Shown here: positions 47,003 through 58,884 of the stretch, piece by piece | Position numbering within the stretch: the first letter of the stretch is position 1 | Layout: each line of letters opens with the position of its first letter | From: Margaritispora aquatica | Taxonomy: Eukaryota > Ascomycota > Leotiomycetes > Helotiales > Discinellaceae | Assembly (NCBI GenBank): GCA_007644065.1 | Contig: VJWN01000006.1 | Span: forward strand, 1 to 64,000 | DNA length: 64,000 bases | Reading direction: 5' to 3' | Made by a program: the position numbers and the translations under genes | The notes under the pieces: generated by a model | Told to the model about the DNA's origin: nothing | Database searches by the model: none | The model's input: only the letters and a program-made list of their open reading frames with translations

Positions 47003-48438
47003 TCAAACAATCCCAAGCAGAGACTTGATACCCTCTTCAGTGCCCTTCTTAACGGCTTCGGCCAACTCCATGCTCACGACATCTTCCTGCCAAGAGAAAC
47101 CAAGTACAATGCATCCATCGGGTCCAGTGACGACGCCTACATCGATGGCACTCCCGATAACATGTGCTGTTCGACCAAAGACCATTCTGCCCATCTCCCA
47201 TCCCTCCCCTACCTCGCCAGCGGGTTTCTTAATCATCCCTATATTCGAAATATTGAAGCTGGACGTCCTCTCCTTGCCAACCTTCCCGAGGAAGTACTGC
47301 TCCATATCCGATACAGTCGCCAGTCCCGAGAGAATCATGGAATTCCGTCCCGACTTCAGAACATCCACAATCTCAGCTCTAGCTCTCCTGGCTTCGTCCC
47401 AGCCAAATTCCTGCACATTCTTGCGCTTAAAATACACGGACAAGTAATCAAGCCACGTCCCCATCCCGTTCTCAATTGCAGTTGAGGATAACGAGTTGCG
47501 AAGACTGATGGGGATAGTACATTCCAGCTCGTCAAACGCAGTAGAAGCAGGCAACGCCTTAACGATGGCCGTTCCGACGAGGACTTGCAGTGTTGCGGTC
47601 AAAGTGGTGCCCTCGGCTCGGCTGGCTTGAATGAGCTTCTCCGACGTGGTCGCTGGGAGGACAAGCGAGCGGAAGTGCGTGGCGCGTGGCGTTCCTATCT
47701 TGTCACCAGCCCAAAGATTCTGGGGTGCCGTATGGGGATGCACTGGTAGCGCAGCAGGCTGGATCTCTTCTAGTGTGGGGAGGAGAGCGTCTGCGGCTGG
47801 GACAATGGTGGTACTCACCGCCAGACCAGTGGAGTTCTGGAGACCGAGCAGGAAGTCCTTGTGGAATACCATGCCTGAGGTCCCGTCGCCGATGGCATGG
47901 TGGTAGATGTACGAAGCCTCGAACTCGTTGTCTACTGCGAAGGTCTTGGTGACGATGAGGCGCCAATGTGGGCGTGCCCCGTATCGCCATTTGAAGGGGT
48001 TGTTGAACTGTCTCTGCAGCGTGCAGTCGAGATGGATATCAGTGCCGCTTTGGGGTTTGGGAATATCACGCGTAATAATCGTTACGACTTCGGTGAGGTC
48101 GACGGATGGCAAGCGAGCGAAGTAAGGGGTGTTAGTGTCTTCATTGACGACGATGGTGGAGAGAATCGGGTGTTTTTTCATCACGAATGCGGCGGCTGAG
48201 AATATGTGAGATTCGAGCTCCTGGTAAGTGCATGTTTGGTTTGGGTGTTTGTAGTTTGCTGTGACTCCAACGCTGTGGTAGAAGCCGAGGTGATGGCGGA
48301 CAGAGGAGTAGACCTCTAGCATACCTGTTATGTGTCAATTTGATATTTGCTGGAGGTTTTCACTCAGGAAGAAATACCTAGTGGGCGAAGTTTTTCGAAC
48401 GTGTTCACGTCGACACCTACATCATTCGAGTCATTCAT
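47003..48438 (-). CDS. AATase-family acyltransferase (alcohol acetyltransferase-like)
   Basis: Two exons (48438-48378, 48324-47003) give 460 aa. The short first exon encodes MNDSNDVGVDVNTFEKLRPLG and joins to MLEVYSSVRHHLGFYHSVGVTANY, matching the usual start of this family. The BAHD/condensation-type active-site motif HHAIGDGTSG (HxxxDG, with the second His as base) is intact. Later segments ECTIPISLRNSL and SFNISNIGM are the expected structural motifs of this superfamily. Members transfer acetyl or other acyl groups from CoA to alcohols or amines; the substrate here is unknown. The gene is divergent from the NmrA-like gene, with 859 bp between starts. Confidence 0.85.
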
Positions 48439-49297
48439 TGTGAAGTGCTTCAACTCTGAAGTGGGACTTTGACAAAAACAGTAAAAGGGGAGGTGAACTG
48501 AATTGAATCTGCAATAGAATGAGGCTTGGGAATGGAGCTTCGAGAGATTTTAGGACTTTCAAATGCACATGAGTTGAGTCACGTATCAGAACGTCAATTG
48601 CATATGTAGATCAAAACAGTGTTGACAGTTTTAATAATGTAATGTAGACGAGCACTAGATATCTTGGAGGATACTCATTGATTTCTACGATTCTTATACT
48701 GAGAACCGAAACGACAAGCGAGAAAATGAAGGTGAAGGGAGATCCTCTTATACTTTTCAGCTCGACTCTGACTCTAGTAGGCTTACCAGTTTGTGACTCA
48801 TTGCACAACTTAGCCGTAACACAATGGGTCGGTCAACATGCTTATTCGGTTTAGCTTCATGCAGTCCCTCGGGTTGGAATTAGGTAGTCAGCCAAAAATC
48901 TGTTTGAATCATATATATATACTTAATGCATTAATCTTCAGATACAACTACGAGAGCTTCTGAAGCTCTCAAGTCATTGATGTGTTGTTCTAAGCGAAGA
49001 TGCCCCTTTCCTCGGCTAGCTACCTATGGTTGGTCCTTGTGATGTTTCCCCACTCTTGATGCACATGAACCTTCGTCACGCCTTCTCATCTCCTGATGCC
49101 CCGCACTTTGACAGAAAGCTTGCATAAGGCGTATGTGTATGTATTCGCAAACAAGACGCGATCTGATGAGATGATGGTGGAATAGTAGAATCTGGCATAT
49201 AAATAATCAGTCATTTTGTTCTCGTCCTTGAAGTCACAATTCATATTCCCTCAAGAATCTAAGCTATTGTCTCTTTACCACACTACCATTACTAAAC
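48439..49297. other. Divergent intergenic region of acyltransferase and NmrA-like genes
   Basis: 859 bp holding both promoters. An AT repeat (ATATATATAT) lies near 48910 and TATAAATAA at about 49198-49206 could be the TATA element of the plus-strand gene, ~90 bp upstream of its ATG. No gene was recognised. Confidence 0.4.
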
Positions 49298-50342
49298 ATG
49301 GCTCAACAAAAGGAGAATTTACTCGTGATAGGCTCAACTGGCTGGATCGGAACATATATCATCGATCAAATCGTCAAAGCTAAGGATTCGTTTGGTCAAA
49401 TCGCTATCTTCACATCTCCAGGAACAGTAGAGAAGAAATCTGACGTGCTCGAGAAGCTGAAGGCACAAGGCGTAGAGATCATTGTAGGAGACATAAACAA
49501 GTCAGAAGATCTCGTTAAGGCATTTGAAGGTACCAATATCCCTATTCACCTAGAAATGAACAAGCACTGACCTCCACACAGGTATCGACACTGTTATCAG
49601 TGCAGTTGGTCGAAATCTGATTAGCGAGCAAATTGGCTGGCTCAAGCTTCTCATTGAGGCTCCTTCAGTCAAGCGATTCTTTCCATCCGAGTATGGAACC
49701 GATATCGAGTACGGACCTCAGTCAGTCAACGAGATTCCGCATCAGAATAAGTTGAAAGTCAGAGCTGCGTTGAAGGATATCAAAGGCCTGGATTATACTT
49801 ATGTTGTTACGGGGCCTTTTGCGTATGGGTACTTGACTTCCAATGTTGCTGCACCGGACTTGGGCTCTTTTGATGTGAAGACCAAGACGGCTACGTTGCT
49901 TGGTGATGGGAAGGGAAAGATTAGTTTGACGACTGAAGATGAGTAAGTTTCCCGTGCTAGCCCCTATTCGCACAATAAGCTGATAGATCATAGCGTGGGA
50001 AAACTTGTCGTGAAAGCACTTCTCCACCCTGACGTATCCCGCAACCGTGCGCTCAAAGTCAACTCCTTCACCACGACACCATTAGAAATCGTGGGCGAGT
50101 TCGAAAAGCAGACAGGTGCAAAATGGAGCGTCTCATTCACGCCGTTGGACAAGATCCGAGAATTGGAGAAGCAAGCCCATGCAGAGAAGAACCCCAAAGC
50201 GGTCGGCTTCACGCTGAGAAGAATCTGGACTGAAGGCGGAACACTGTACGAGAAGCGTGATAATGTCCTCATTGATGGCGAAGATACGGACACCCTGGAA
50301 CATGCCATTAGGGTTGAGATTGCTTCTCAGACGTCCGCATAG
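49298..50342 (+). CDS. NmrA/isoflavone-reductase-like NAD(P)-binding oxidoreductase
   Basis: Three exons (49298-49529, 49582-49942, 49994-50342) give 313 aa, normal for the family. The N-terminal Rossmann motif is [11 protein letters not shown] (GxxGxxG), and [21 protein letters not shown] and DTVISAVGR follow. [12 protein letters not shown] with a downstream [11 protein letters not shown] (the Lys of the YxxxK-like or PCBER active site) matches isoflavone/phenylcoumaran benzylic ether reductases. The substrate is probably a phenolic or other aromatic compound, but NmrA relatives can also be redox sensors without activity. Neighbouring an acyltransferase could reflect a tailoring pair, yet no core biosynthetic enzyme is nearby. 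Confidence 0.88.
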
Positions 50343-52927
50343 TCATAATTCGTGTGGACGACTGTAATTGTACTTTGAGCTTATTAGTTGGGTTTTGAAG
50401 GGAAATATCGAGTGTGCTCGTCAAAAGAAGCAGAATTATAAGCTAAGCTCCAAACAATTGCTATCATTTTTGGTTGTGTCCTTCATGGACGAGCTGTTGC
50501 ATCTCTAGTTTGATTACATTTCCATGCACATGACTTGTCGTGAGATGCTTCTAAACATGAGACAGAAATTCTTATCGAGTGCATATGATTGATTGCATCC
50601 ACGACTTTCTGCAAAACATAATGGGAAGCGATTCTTTTGCAATTCTCATCTTTAATGTTCCTTTCAAACCAGAAGACAGTAAAGTTTGTCAGGTCCATTT
50701 TCGCCGAAGCTAACTATTAGGACAAGAGTTTAAGGCTCCCGATGACTCCTTTAGAAAGAGCTGGTAGAGGGGTGGCTGATATGCTAGAGAATGAGAGAGA
50801 TAAAGAGATCGAGGAAGCAAAGATGATATAGACTTCGATGAAAGAATAACTCCAAGTAACATACGTTCGGGCGAACTGATTCGGACCATAAGCTCGAATC
50901 GTATGTACATAAAAGTAACTGTGTATTTTGAAATGATAGACAAGCGCCCCATTAAGAGGTTTACGCCAATCAATCTCCATCGAAAGGATACCAGGTGAGA
51001 GGATGCAACCAGATGAGTTCTCGACAGGAACCGTGATCGTGACTTTCCTTAGCCATCGTGGGATCGGTGTCGCGATGAAATCTTTGTATCCGGGGTTGGT
51101 AGAACCCAACAAACTGCTGCACGAGCGAAGAAACGTGTCACTTGAAAGAAGCAGTGACTGGATGAAGGCTACTGTCGCTACCACTGGGAGCAAAGAGCTT
51201 GAAATGGTCAAGGCGTTGTGAAAATTGACACAGGAGCACGAGATCTGATTGTGCATGATTGTTAGAAGAGTTCGATACGTTTGATGGTCAAGTGACAATC
51301 CTTCGTTAAGGTATATGATGCATTTGAGCGAGCACACGCGTATATAAGACTCCGGGGATACCACCAAGCCGGCTAAACCTTTGGAGGCTGATAGATAAGG
51401 CAGCATGAAAATCTTGGAGGCTCGCTAAGGGAAAAAGTGATTGGTGAGATATGGCATAATGTGTCCAGAAAGACAGCCTCCATGCACCTGCTTTTGGTCG
51501 TTGGTACAAGCAGGTAGTGTTGGAGTTGAGAAGTGAGAAATGAGGAGATTGATTCGGGCCGTTGACTCCGGCGATTCCGGGTAAGAGCAGAACGAATGAA
51601 TCTTGCTAAATTCCGGATGTGTGGGCACATTTTCCATTCAAAAGCACTTGCTCTTGCATCGTGCGCTGAGTCCGTCTCCGTCTGTACAGGCTCGCTTATC
51701 TCTTCATAACGTCTGCTTTTTAAAACACACATACACTCACATTTCTGTAGCGCACCAATCTTGATTTCAGTCTCACCTGTAATTCTCCAATCATGTCGAG
51801 ACATAGCTCTACGTCATACAATCCGGTCCTTCTATTCATGCAGATCTAGAGACAGCTACCCTCTATGCAACACGGCGACGACGCGACAAAGCTTAGCATA
51901 TGTGCTGCAACCGACTTTGAACACAATTCTCCACCCAGGACCTGAGCAGCCCACCTCGATGTCAATGTGTCAACGTAAACAACACATCGTTATCCACCTA
52001 CCTCCTGCAGTATCTCAAACTCAAAATCTTCTTCAGATATGACGGTGGCTAAACCCCGTTATACATAACATGATCTAGAATCCAGGAGAGATAGCTCGGT
52101 TAACCCCTTTAGTCGTACGACGTGGAATCATGAGGCTAAAAGGTGTTGCGTCCATGATCGAGTGGCAGATTTTAACTCCTGCTGCTTTCCGCATTCCTGT
52201 TTTGTTGAAAGAGAACACGATTTCCCATTGTGTCGTCACATTAGCCCTGATCAAACAGGTTTGGAAACATGTCTATCAACACGACGAGCGAAGCAATATG
52301 GCACGATATCGCCGCTTGCCTCATATCTCGAGGACACACTGCACGAGTAAGTTCAGAAGGGTGATACCAAGGAGGATCTTCTATAGTCTCACTCCTCCGA
52401 ATTCACCCGTCTGACAACAGGAGCGGTGACCCGGTGGCATCCGGCAGCATTTGGATGTCGGAGCATCTGGGATTGTGTAACCGCGGATCTCAAAGCGCAT
52501 TCACCATCCTCAGGGTTCGCATGCTCTCGTTCCCAATAGTGCCCCAGATCGATGGGATGGTGGCGGAGATGGACATGCGGAGAGCAAGTTCCCGTGCACT
52601 GGACTGGACCACTGGACGTCTGAAGAAAGCATCCATCCAGACCACGGGCACGAGTGGTCATTTTATAGCTGAAGGATCTTGCCGGGTAGCCTGTCATGGT
52701 GTTGGTGCACCCCTGACTAGAAGCTTGGGCCAAGGAAAGATAAGCAGTTTGGACACTAAGAAGATATCAACTTTCAACTTGCATGTGGACGAGGCACCAA
52801 AGACGCACCACCGCGTACAGGACAGTAAAGGACACAACCACAATCACCACCGCAGAGAGGAGCAACGCAATCCATCCCTCCCAACCCAGCTCAGCTCAAA
52901 TCCTTCTCACCCACACAACCTACCACG
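50343..52927. other. 2.6-kb region with ambiguous, overlapping open frames
   Basis: No gene is firmly supported. Minus-strand frames at 50483-50698 and 50717-51406 overlap plus-strand frames such as 50960-51221. Both strands give plausible-looking peptide in places. The 51400-52927 part has only short shadows and forms the upstream region of the HAD gene. Confidence 0.35.
50483..51249 (-). CDS. Doubtful two- or three-exon hypothetical gene
   Basis: On the minus strand a frame running through NPGYKDFIATPIPRW, VTITVPVENSSG and MEIDWRKPLNGALVYHF, ending FYVHTIRAYGPNQFART, meets a GTATGT donor at about 50863. A separate downstream frame (50698-50483) reads MDLTNFTVFWFERNIKDENC and continues to a stop. 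Linking them would give a small protein with no known domain. The start and the intron are not settled. The opposite strand over 50960-51221 also reads well (hydrophilic, ending ELEMVKAL), so this may equally be a plus-strand gene or non-coding. Confidence 0.25.
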
Positions 52928-54528
52928 ATGCGAGCATGCCGCCAACAAATAAGAAGGGGAGGATCCTCTCGGTCTCTTTGCGGGCTCGTCCAGAATTGGT
53001 TTCCACTTCCTCTCTCAAACAACTCCTCCAAGCCTCCAACATACACCCCTCCCTCACATTGCCCCGCCACACGTCGACACAATCACACCCAATTCCCAAT
53101 ATATTCTCCCACACAACCTCTTCGTCCTTCTTCCAACACTCCCAGTACAAGTACAATGGCACGCACAGGAAGACACCACCGAAGAAACAGCAGTGGAGCG
53201 GTGCCAGTGGAGGAGGGCATGCCCAGTTTTGCATTCGCATTTGAGTGAGTATTGCGCCCCGAGCATTGCAGACCAAGTAGCTGATTATACGTGTCCAGTA
53301 TCGATGGCGTCCTCCTCCGATCCTCTGCCCCTCTTCCCGGCGCGGCTGAAGCCCTGGCGTACTTGCACAAGAACAATATCCGTACGTTACTTGTGCTCTG
53401 AAGATTTGTCTGGGGCTCTGGCTCTCAATGTGTAAGATTGACACAATTGCTGACTTTTTGAAGCGTTCATCCTCTTGACAAATGGAGGCGGCAAGCATGA
53501 GAGCACACGAGTGCTGGAGCTGTCCAAGAAATTTGGAGTGCCTCTGTCTGAGGAGAATTTCGTGCAGTCCCATACGCCATTCAAGCAATTGGTTGATGGC
53601 TCAGACACTATGGAGAGCATGAAGGACAAGTGCATATTTGTCACTGGAGGCGATGGAGACAAATGCCGAACAGTTGCTGAGCAGTGCGTTCTCCCCAACT
53701 TCACGCTATACCCTGTCAACAATCTTCTAACACCTACCTAGATATGGTTTCACCAATGTTGTGACACCTGCCGATATCATCACTGCATACCCAGCAATTT
53801 GGCCTTTCAACCAGATTTTCTCCGACTACTACAAATCCACCCACCGCCCACTACCACGCTCTGTGGATCACAGCAATCCCTCCCAATCCCTCAAAATTGA
53901 CGCAGTGTTTGTCTTCAATGACCCACGCGATTGGGCACTTGATTCCCAGATCATCCTTGATCTTTTGCTCTCCAAGGAAGGTATTATCGGCACGTATTCT
54001 GACAAGAATGGCGACGAATCCCTTCCCAACAATGGCTGGCAGCAAGATGGACAACCAAGACTCTTTTTCTCCAACCCTGATGTGTTTTGGGCCACCAGCT
54101 ACCATCTGCCTCGTCTGGGACAAGGTGGTTTCCAAGCTTCTCTGCAAGGTATCTGGGATGCCACCACAGGCGGCGCAAAGCTTGAGAGAACCGTGATCGG
54201 CAAGCCATTCCCCGACACATACAAGTATGCCGAGCGCGTACTGCACAAGCACCGCGCCACAGTTCTCGGTGGACACGGCGAGACGAAGAGGAAGGTGAAC
54301 CGTCTGGAGCGCGTCTTCATGGTTGGTGACAACCCGGAGAGTGATATCCGTGGCGCCAACGAATTTGAGAGTCCAAACGGAACGGACTGGACTAGTATCC
54401 TGGTAAAGACAGGAGTGTATCGCGATGGCAGCAAGCCAAAATACGCACCAAAGGTAATTGTGAAGGATGTGCTCGAGGCTGTCAAATGGGCGTTGCGCGA
54501 GGAGGGCTGGACTGGCCTTGTTGATTGA
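52928..54528 (+). CDS. HAD-superfamily phosphatase, CECR5/HDHD5 (yeast YKR070W) type
   Basis: Four exons (52928-53244, 53299-53381, 53464-53683, 53742-54528) give 468 aa. HAD motif I is FDIDGVLLRSS (D106 nucleophile, D108), and TNGGGKHEST is motif II. VGDNPESDIRGANEF near the C-terminus is motif IV. The family is a mitochondrial class IIA HAD phosphatase of unknown substrate. The first ~95 residues are Arg/Ser/Pro/Thr-rich with no acidic residue, fitting a mitochondrial presequence. An in-frame ATG at 53156 with good context would give 392 aa, so the start is uncertain. The catalytic domain is complete and the last exon shows no break. Confidence 0.85.
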
Positions 54529-55310
54529 TTGAATGAGCGATTGATTTTGGACAATTTGAAAAAGAGGAGGACATGTTTAATGTATCTCGGGTGGCTAGAT
54601 TCTGCTGGAGTTGAGTGTGCATAGACAGCGTGCGTAGGTGCTCATGATTCTGATGACGGATTTTGGCGTTTTGACGAGTTAGTTGGATGTTTGAACTTTT
54701 TTTAACCAAATTCTCGGCGAGAAAGCAAGTAAGCGAGCGAGCGGGCAAGCGAAGCATAGGTAGAAAGGGCAAAAGATACCATAGATTATAAAAATTAAGA
54801 GCGTTTGAATTATTGTTGATCTTTATTCAGAACTTTAGCATTTGTGGTTGAGTGAAAGTTGTCTCTTGGTTCAAATCCATGACCATCCTCACACCAAGCG
54901 AAATGTCTAGATGATATACCAAGTAGACGTACATCGCAAATGCAGTGCCCCAACTCTCGACGCATCTCCCTCCTAATGTACATCATGGCAAAGTAGCTGG
55001 ACATGCACGTAAAACCTACCTATCTATACAACCAATCTTCTTCTCCTTATTCAAAACACGATAACGGGCCTCTTTAATACATCTGTCATCCTTACCAGCG
55101 AAGCTAGAACCAACCCCACCCCTCCTCCCTCAACAACAAACCCCGTTCGCGTTCTACTGCACCTAAACTAGCATCATTCTCTGCTTCTTCTCTTCGTCCC
55201 CTTCGTGATCGAGCAAATTCATTGAGCAAAGCTAAGGTAGAACTAGATGGAGATCAATGCTTCCCCGCTTCTCGTGTCTTCTCTTGTCGTTCTGGTTATT
55301 CAAGTCTGGA

Positions 55311-55350
55311 GTAGAAGTAGAAGTAGAAGTAGAAGTAGAAGTAGAAGTAG
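55311..55350. repeat. (GTAGAA)n minisatellite-like array
   Basis: About six and a half copies of the hexanucleotide GTAGAA in tandem, followed at 55370-55408 by (GGTA)/(GATA) runs. Confidence 0.9.
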
Positions 55351-55569
55351 GATTAGAAAGATGATAGATGGGTAGGTAGGGTAGGTAGGTAAATAGATAG
55401 ATAGATTTACATTAACCTCCTAAGATACCTTAATCCTTCCTATTCCTACAACTCAGCCTTCATTCCCGACATCCTTAGTAAACAATCCACCTACCATCCC
55501 TACCTCATACTGGCCTTCTGTCCTAATTCCAATTCCAATCAAATCAAATTCATTTCACCACTCCTAATC

Positions 55570-55642
55570 CACACACACACTCACTCACTCACTCACTCAC
55601 TCACTCACTCACTCACTCACTCACATACATTCATTCATTCAC
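55570..55642. repeat. Compound (CA)-(CTCA)-(CATT) microsatellite
   Basis: A short CA run, then about eleven CTCA units to about 55624, then CATT units to about 55642. A compound array of this kind is length-variable in fungal populations. Confidence 0.9.
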
Positions 55643-57189
55643 TCACCCTCTCCCTGCTTCCCCATCGCCGGTGCAACAGGAACGAGAACTTACCTAGCGA
55701 CCTAGATAGAGCATCATAGGTAGGTACACCAGCAGGGAGGAATCTCTTGTCAATCAACGCTATCAACTACCGTGCGAATCCACAATTGACTCAGCTATCA
55801 CACATACAAGTAGAGAAGTATTTAACTACGCACGCAAGCAAGTAGAGAAACACCCAGCCAAGCAAAATAGAAGCAGTACGAGTAGCAGCAGGGACGGAAG
55901 GCAAAAATAACTAAACCGGACAATATTACAGGCAGGCAGGCACACAACCACACAAGCAACTAGACAGACAGGCAAAATTTTCTCGTCTCATCACGATCAA
56001 GCAGTACGTATCAAGATTGACACTGTGTGGCCGCTTTTCAATCGTAATCTACTTTGGTGTCATGCTTGAACAACATGAGGCTAAGATGTCGTAGATGTTA
56101 CCTCATCACTTATGACCTTTTCAAACCCAATCAAGGCATAGCGTCACTGAGCCTAAATTATCCAACATGTGGTAGCTGGAAACACGATATTTACTTTACT
56201 TGTTCAAAAAGCAGAAAATTTCCAGTTGCAATAACTTAATTTGCCATCAGGAACTCCTGGATAGCATTCAGGCGTAAAACAAGCAAGTAGCTAACTGCCC
56301 TTCCCTTTCTCCACGCCAACTCAATAAATAACAACCAACAATGAAACAACGCGAGCGCTACCCCCTTTGTCGTTCCACCCCAGACGACCACCCCATCTCA
56401 CCCCCGTAGCGCGAAAAATCCAGTGCAAACGAAAATGACGTGATCGAGTAGACCTCCCCAGAAGCTGTTCTCCATTGTCACCCCCAAAGTGGCTTTGTTG
56501 GCGTGCCTTGCAAATGATATGTTTCAACAAGAGCGCCGTGCTGCTGCCCCAGAAGTCCATTCACTTGCTGCACACCAATACAGCATTCTCCACCGATATT
56601 ACACCCCCGGGCGTCATCTTGTCCATATGAATCAAGGAAAAGTAGGAAAGAAAAAGGAAACCATCGAAAAGCAAAACATGTATCTCGTGAAAACAGAGGA
56701 TCTGCTCTGAGTGCTACGACGAAAGTTGTAAAGTATCAAACGTGTGCAGCGAGCTTGTGATCATGTTCCAGCTTGCTTTGTGACCAATATGTAACCGGCG
56801 AGTCGAATCGTATGGGAGAGACTTGATCGTGTTCGATTGACGAGAGGGCCGTGATTGTTGCAATAATGCTCCGAAATGTTGGATGTAATGACATCGGCAT
56901 GCCGTTCGAGTGATATGACCATGTTGACGACGCTCACTCCACGTGAGTTGTCATACATAAGTCATAGCTGCTCGAGCCATGTAGAAATCCATAAAAATCG
57001 AAGAACCATAAGGAAACAAAGTAATCCACAATGAGATGAGTGCTTGAATGTTACCAAGCAAGTACCGAGTTGTCTTCCATAAGAAGAACAAATGGCCAGC
57101 TAAGGAGTTGAGTGTAATTGCAAGACGAAACCACCGAGTCGAATATCGAGGTTCGAAACCGATCAAGGAATGTCGTCAAAGGAAATAAA

Positions 57190-58884
57190 TCAATACCGTT
57201 GTTGTCCAGGTTGATCGTCTCGCATCGCTCCCCGGTAAGAACCATTGGCATATCCAGGACCAGTTGCTGCACCTTTCGAGGCAGAGCGCAGCCTATTTTC
57301 GGAGACTATAGCGTCAGCCATCCAGTCAGCAATCTATTCTCCTCGCGGCCAGCGTCATCGAAGCACACTAAACGCGAAGAGGAAAATTCCCTTACAAGGA
57401 ACCGGATTTAGCGAGACACTCACATCCTGTCACTTCCACCTACGGCACGGTTGGTCTCGGGGGTGTCCATACCAGGACCTCGCTCATTCACCTTGCGGCG
57501 GGATCCGGTGATAGCTCCTGGCTTGGATGCATTGGAAGCATGTTGGGGAGTTGGTCCTCCAGCGGTGGCGGCGTTGGTACGGGTACGGCCTGGCTTCTCT
57601 TCCTCGTCCTGGGCGGGGGTCTGACCGGCGGCTTGGGCAATGGCCTGGGCGTTCTTCTGGTACTTGTAGACAGTCCAATCAAAGACATAGTCGTATTGGA
57701 AACCCTCACGAACGAAAAGGTCGCGGAAGATCTTACGGAGGTACGAGTAGTCGGGCTTGTCATCGAAGCGGAGCGAGCGAGTGTAGTTCAAGTAGATGGC
57801 AAACTCGTTAGGGAAACCTCTGCAGAGGACTTCGGTAGGAGTCGTCATCTTCTTCTCCATGATGCGGTCATACTTCTGCTTCTTGGTAGCAGCCTTCAGT
57901 CCTTGCCAAGGAAGGGAGCCACGGCAGAAGTAGAGCATAACGTATCCAAGAGACTCCATATCATCACGACGAGATTGCTCTGTAAAGATCAATTAGCATT
58001 CATTTGAAATAAACAGTGGCGTAGACGTACCGACTCCCAAATGGGTGTTGATTGAAGCATAACGAGCGGTACCAGTCAAGTTCTTGTTCTCTCTGTATGG
58101 GATGTGGAAGTGAGTCTTTGGGTCGCGGTACTTCTTGGCCAGACCGAAATCGATGACATTGACTTGGTTTCCACGCTTTCCAATACCCATGAGGAAGTTG
58201 TCTGGCTTGATATCACGGTGGATAAAGCTCTTGGCATGGATATATTCGATACGCGAGATGAGTTGATCTGCCAGGAGCAGGACAGTCTTCAAGGAGAACT
58301 TTCGGTTGCAGAAGTTGAAAAGATCTTCCAAACTGGGACCCAAGAGATCAAGAACCATGGCGTTGTAGTCACACTCAGTTCCGAACCAGCGGACAAATGG
58401 GATACCCACACCGCCAGCAAGAGACTTGTAGACACGAGCTTCATACTCAAGTTGGGGGTGCTTGGCCTTGACCGACTCAAGCTTGATGGCGATCTCTTCA
58501 CCAGAAATGATGTTGGTGCCAAGGTAGATATCTCCAAAACTACCGCTTCCAATCTTACGACCGATGCGGTACTTGTTTCCGACGCGAAGATCCTGCGTAG
58601 ACATGTTAGTATGCTGTGCACGATTGGTGGTCCGCCGAAGCGGCATTGGTGTGAAGTGTAGGAAGAAAACGAGAATGAGATATATGAGATATAGGATGGG
58701 AGATGATATTCCAGCACGAGGCTGCAGAGCTCTTGGACTGAGTCACGACGAGCTGATCTCGACCCAAAATAGCACCAGCGTATAAGGGTAACAAGAATGT
58801 GCTCGTAGAGGGCTGAAGAAAGGGAGTATAAACCAGAGGGTTGGATTTCGACTTGGAAGCGGGTGGATTCACCATAGTGGTCAT
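57190..58884 (-). CDS. HRR25: Casein kinase I (Hrr25/Hhp type)
   Basis: Four exons (58884-58873, 58592-58031, 57979-57424, 57292-57190) give 410 aa. The first coding exon is only 12 nt (MTTM); it joins across a 280-nt intron with a TACTAAC branch site to [20 protein letters not shown], the exact N-terminus expected for fungal CK1. Kinase motifs are IAIKLE (VAIK lysine), HRDIKPDNF (catalytic loop) and [21 protein letters not shown] and [18 protein letters not shown] are CK1-specific. The C-terminal tail is Pro/Gln/Ser-rich, and the last small exon supplies [16 protein letters not shown]1 acts in vesicle traffic, DNA repair, ribosome maturation and the clock. An in-frame alternative start lies inside intron 1 (58604). 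A further 5'-UTR intron donor (GTACGTACC) appears at 59254. Confidence 0.92.

Larger units (their letters stand above)
54529..57189. other. 2.7-kb convergent intergenic region with several microsatellites
   Basis: This lies between the HAD phosphatase and casein kinase I 3' ends. It contains a (GTAGAA) array, GGTA/GATA-type runs, CTCA and CATT arrays, and GCAGGCAGG-type short repeats (55930-55975). No coding region was recognised. The casein kinase 3' UTR probably reaches into its right part. Confidence 0.45.

Noticed and set aside
54830..54905. GGTTCAAATCC T-loop-like sequence suggesting a tRNA
   Set aside because: The T-stem has a mismatch and no acceptor or anticodon stem could be paired around it.
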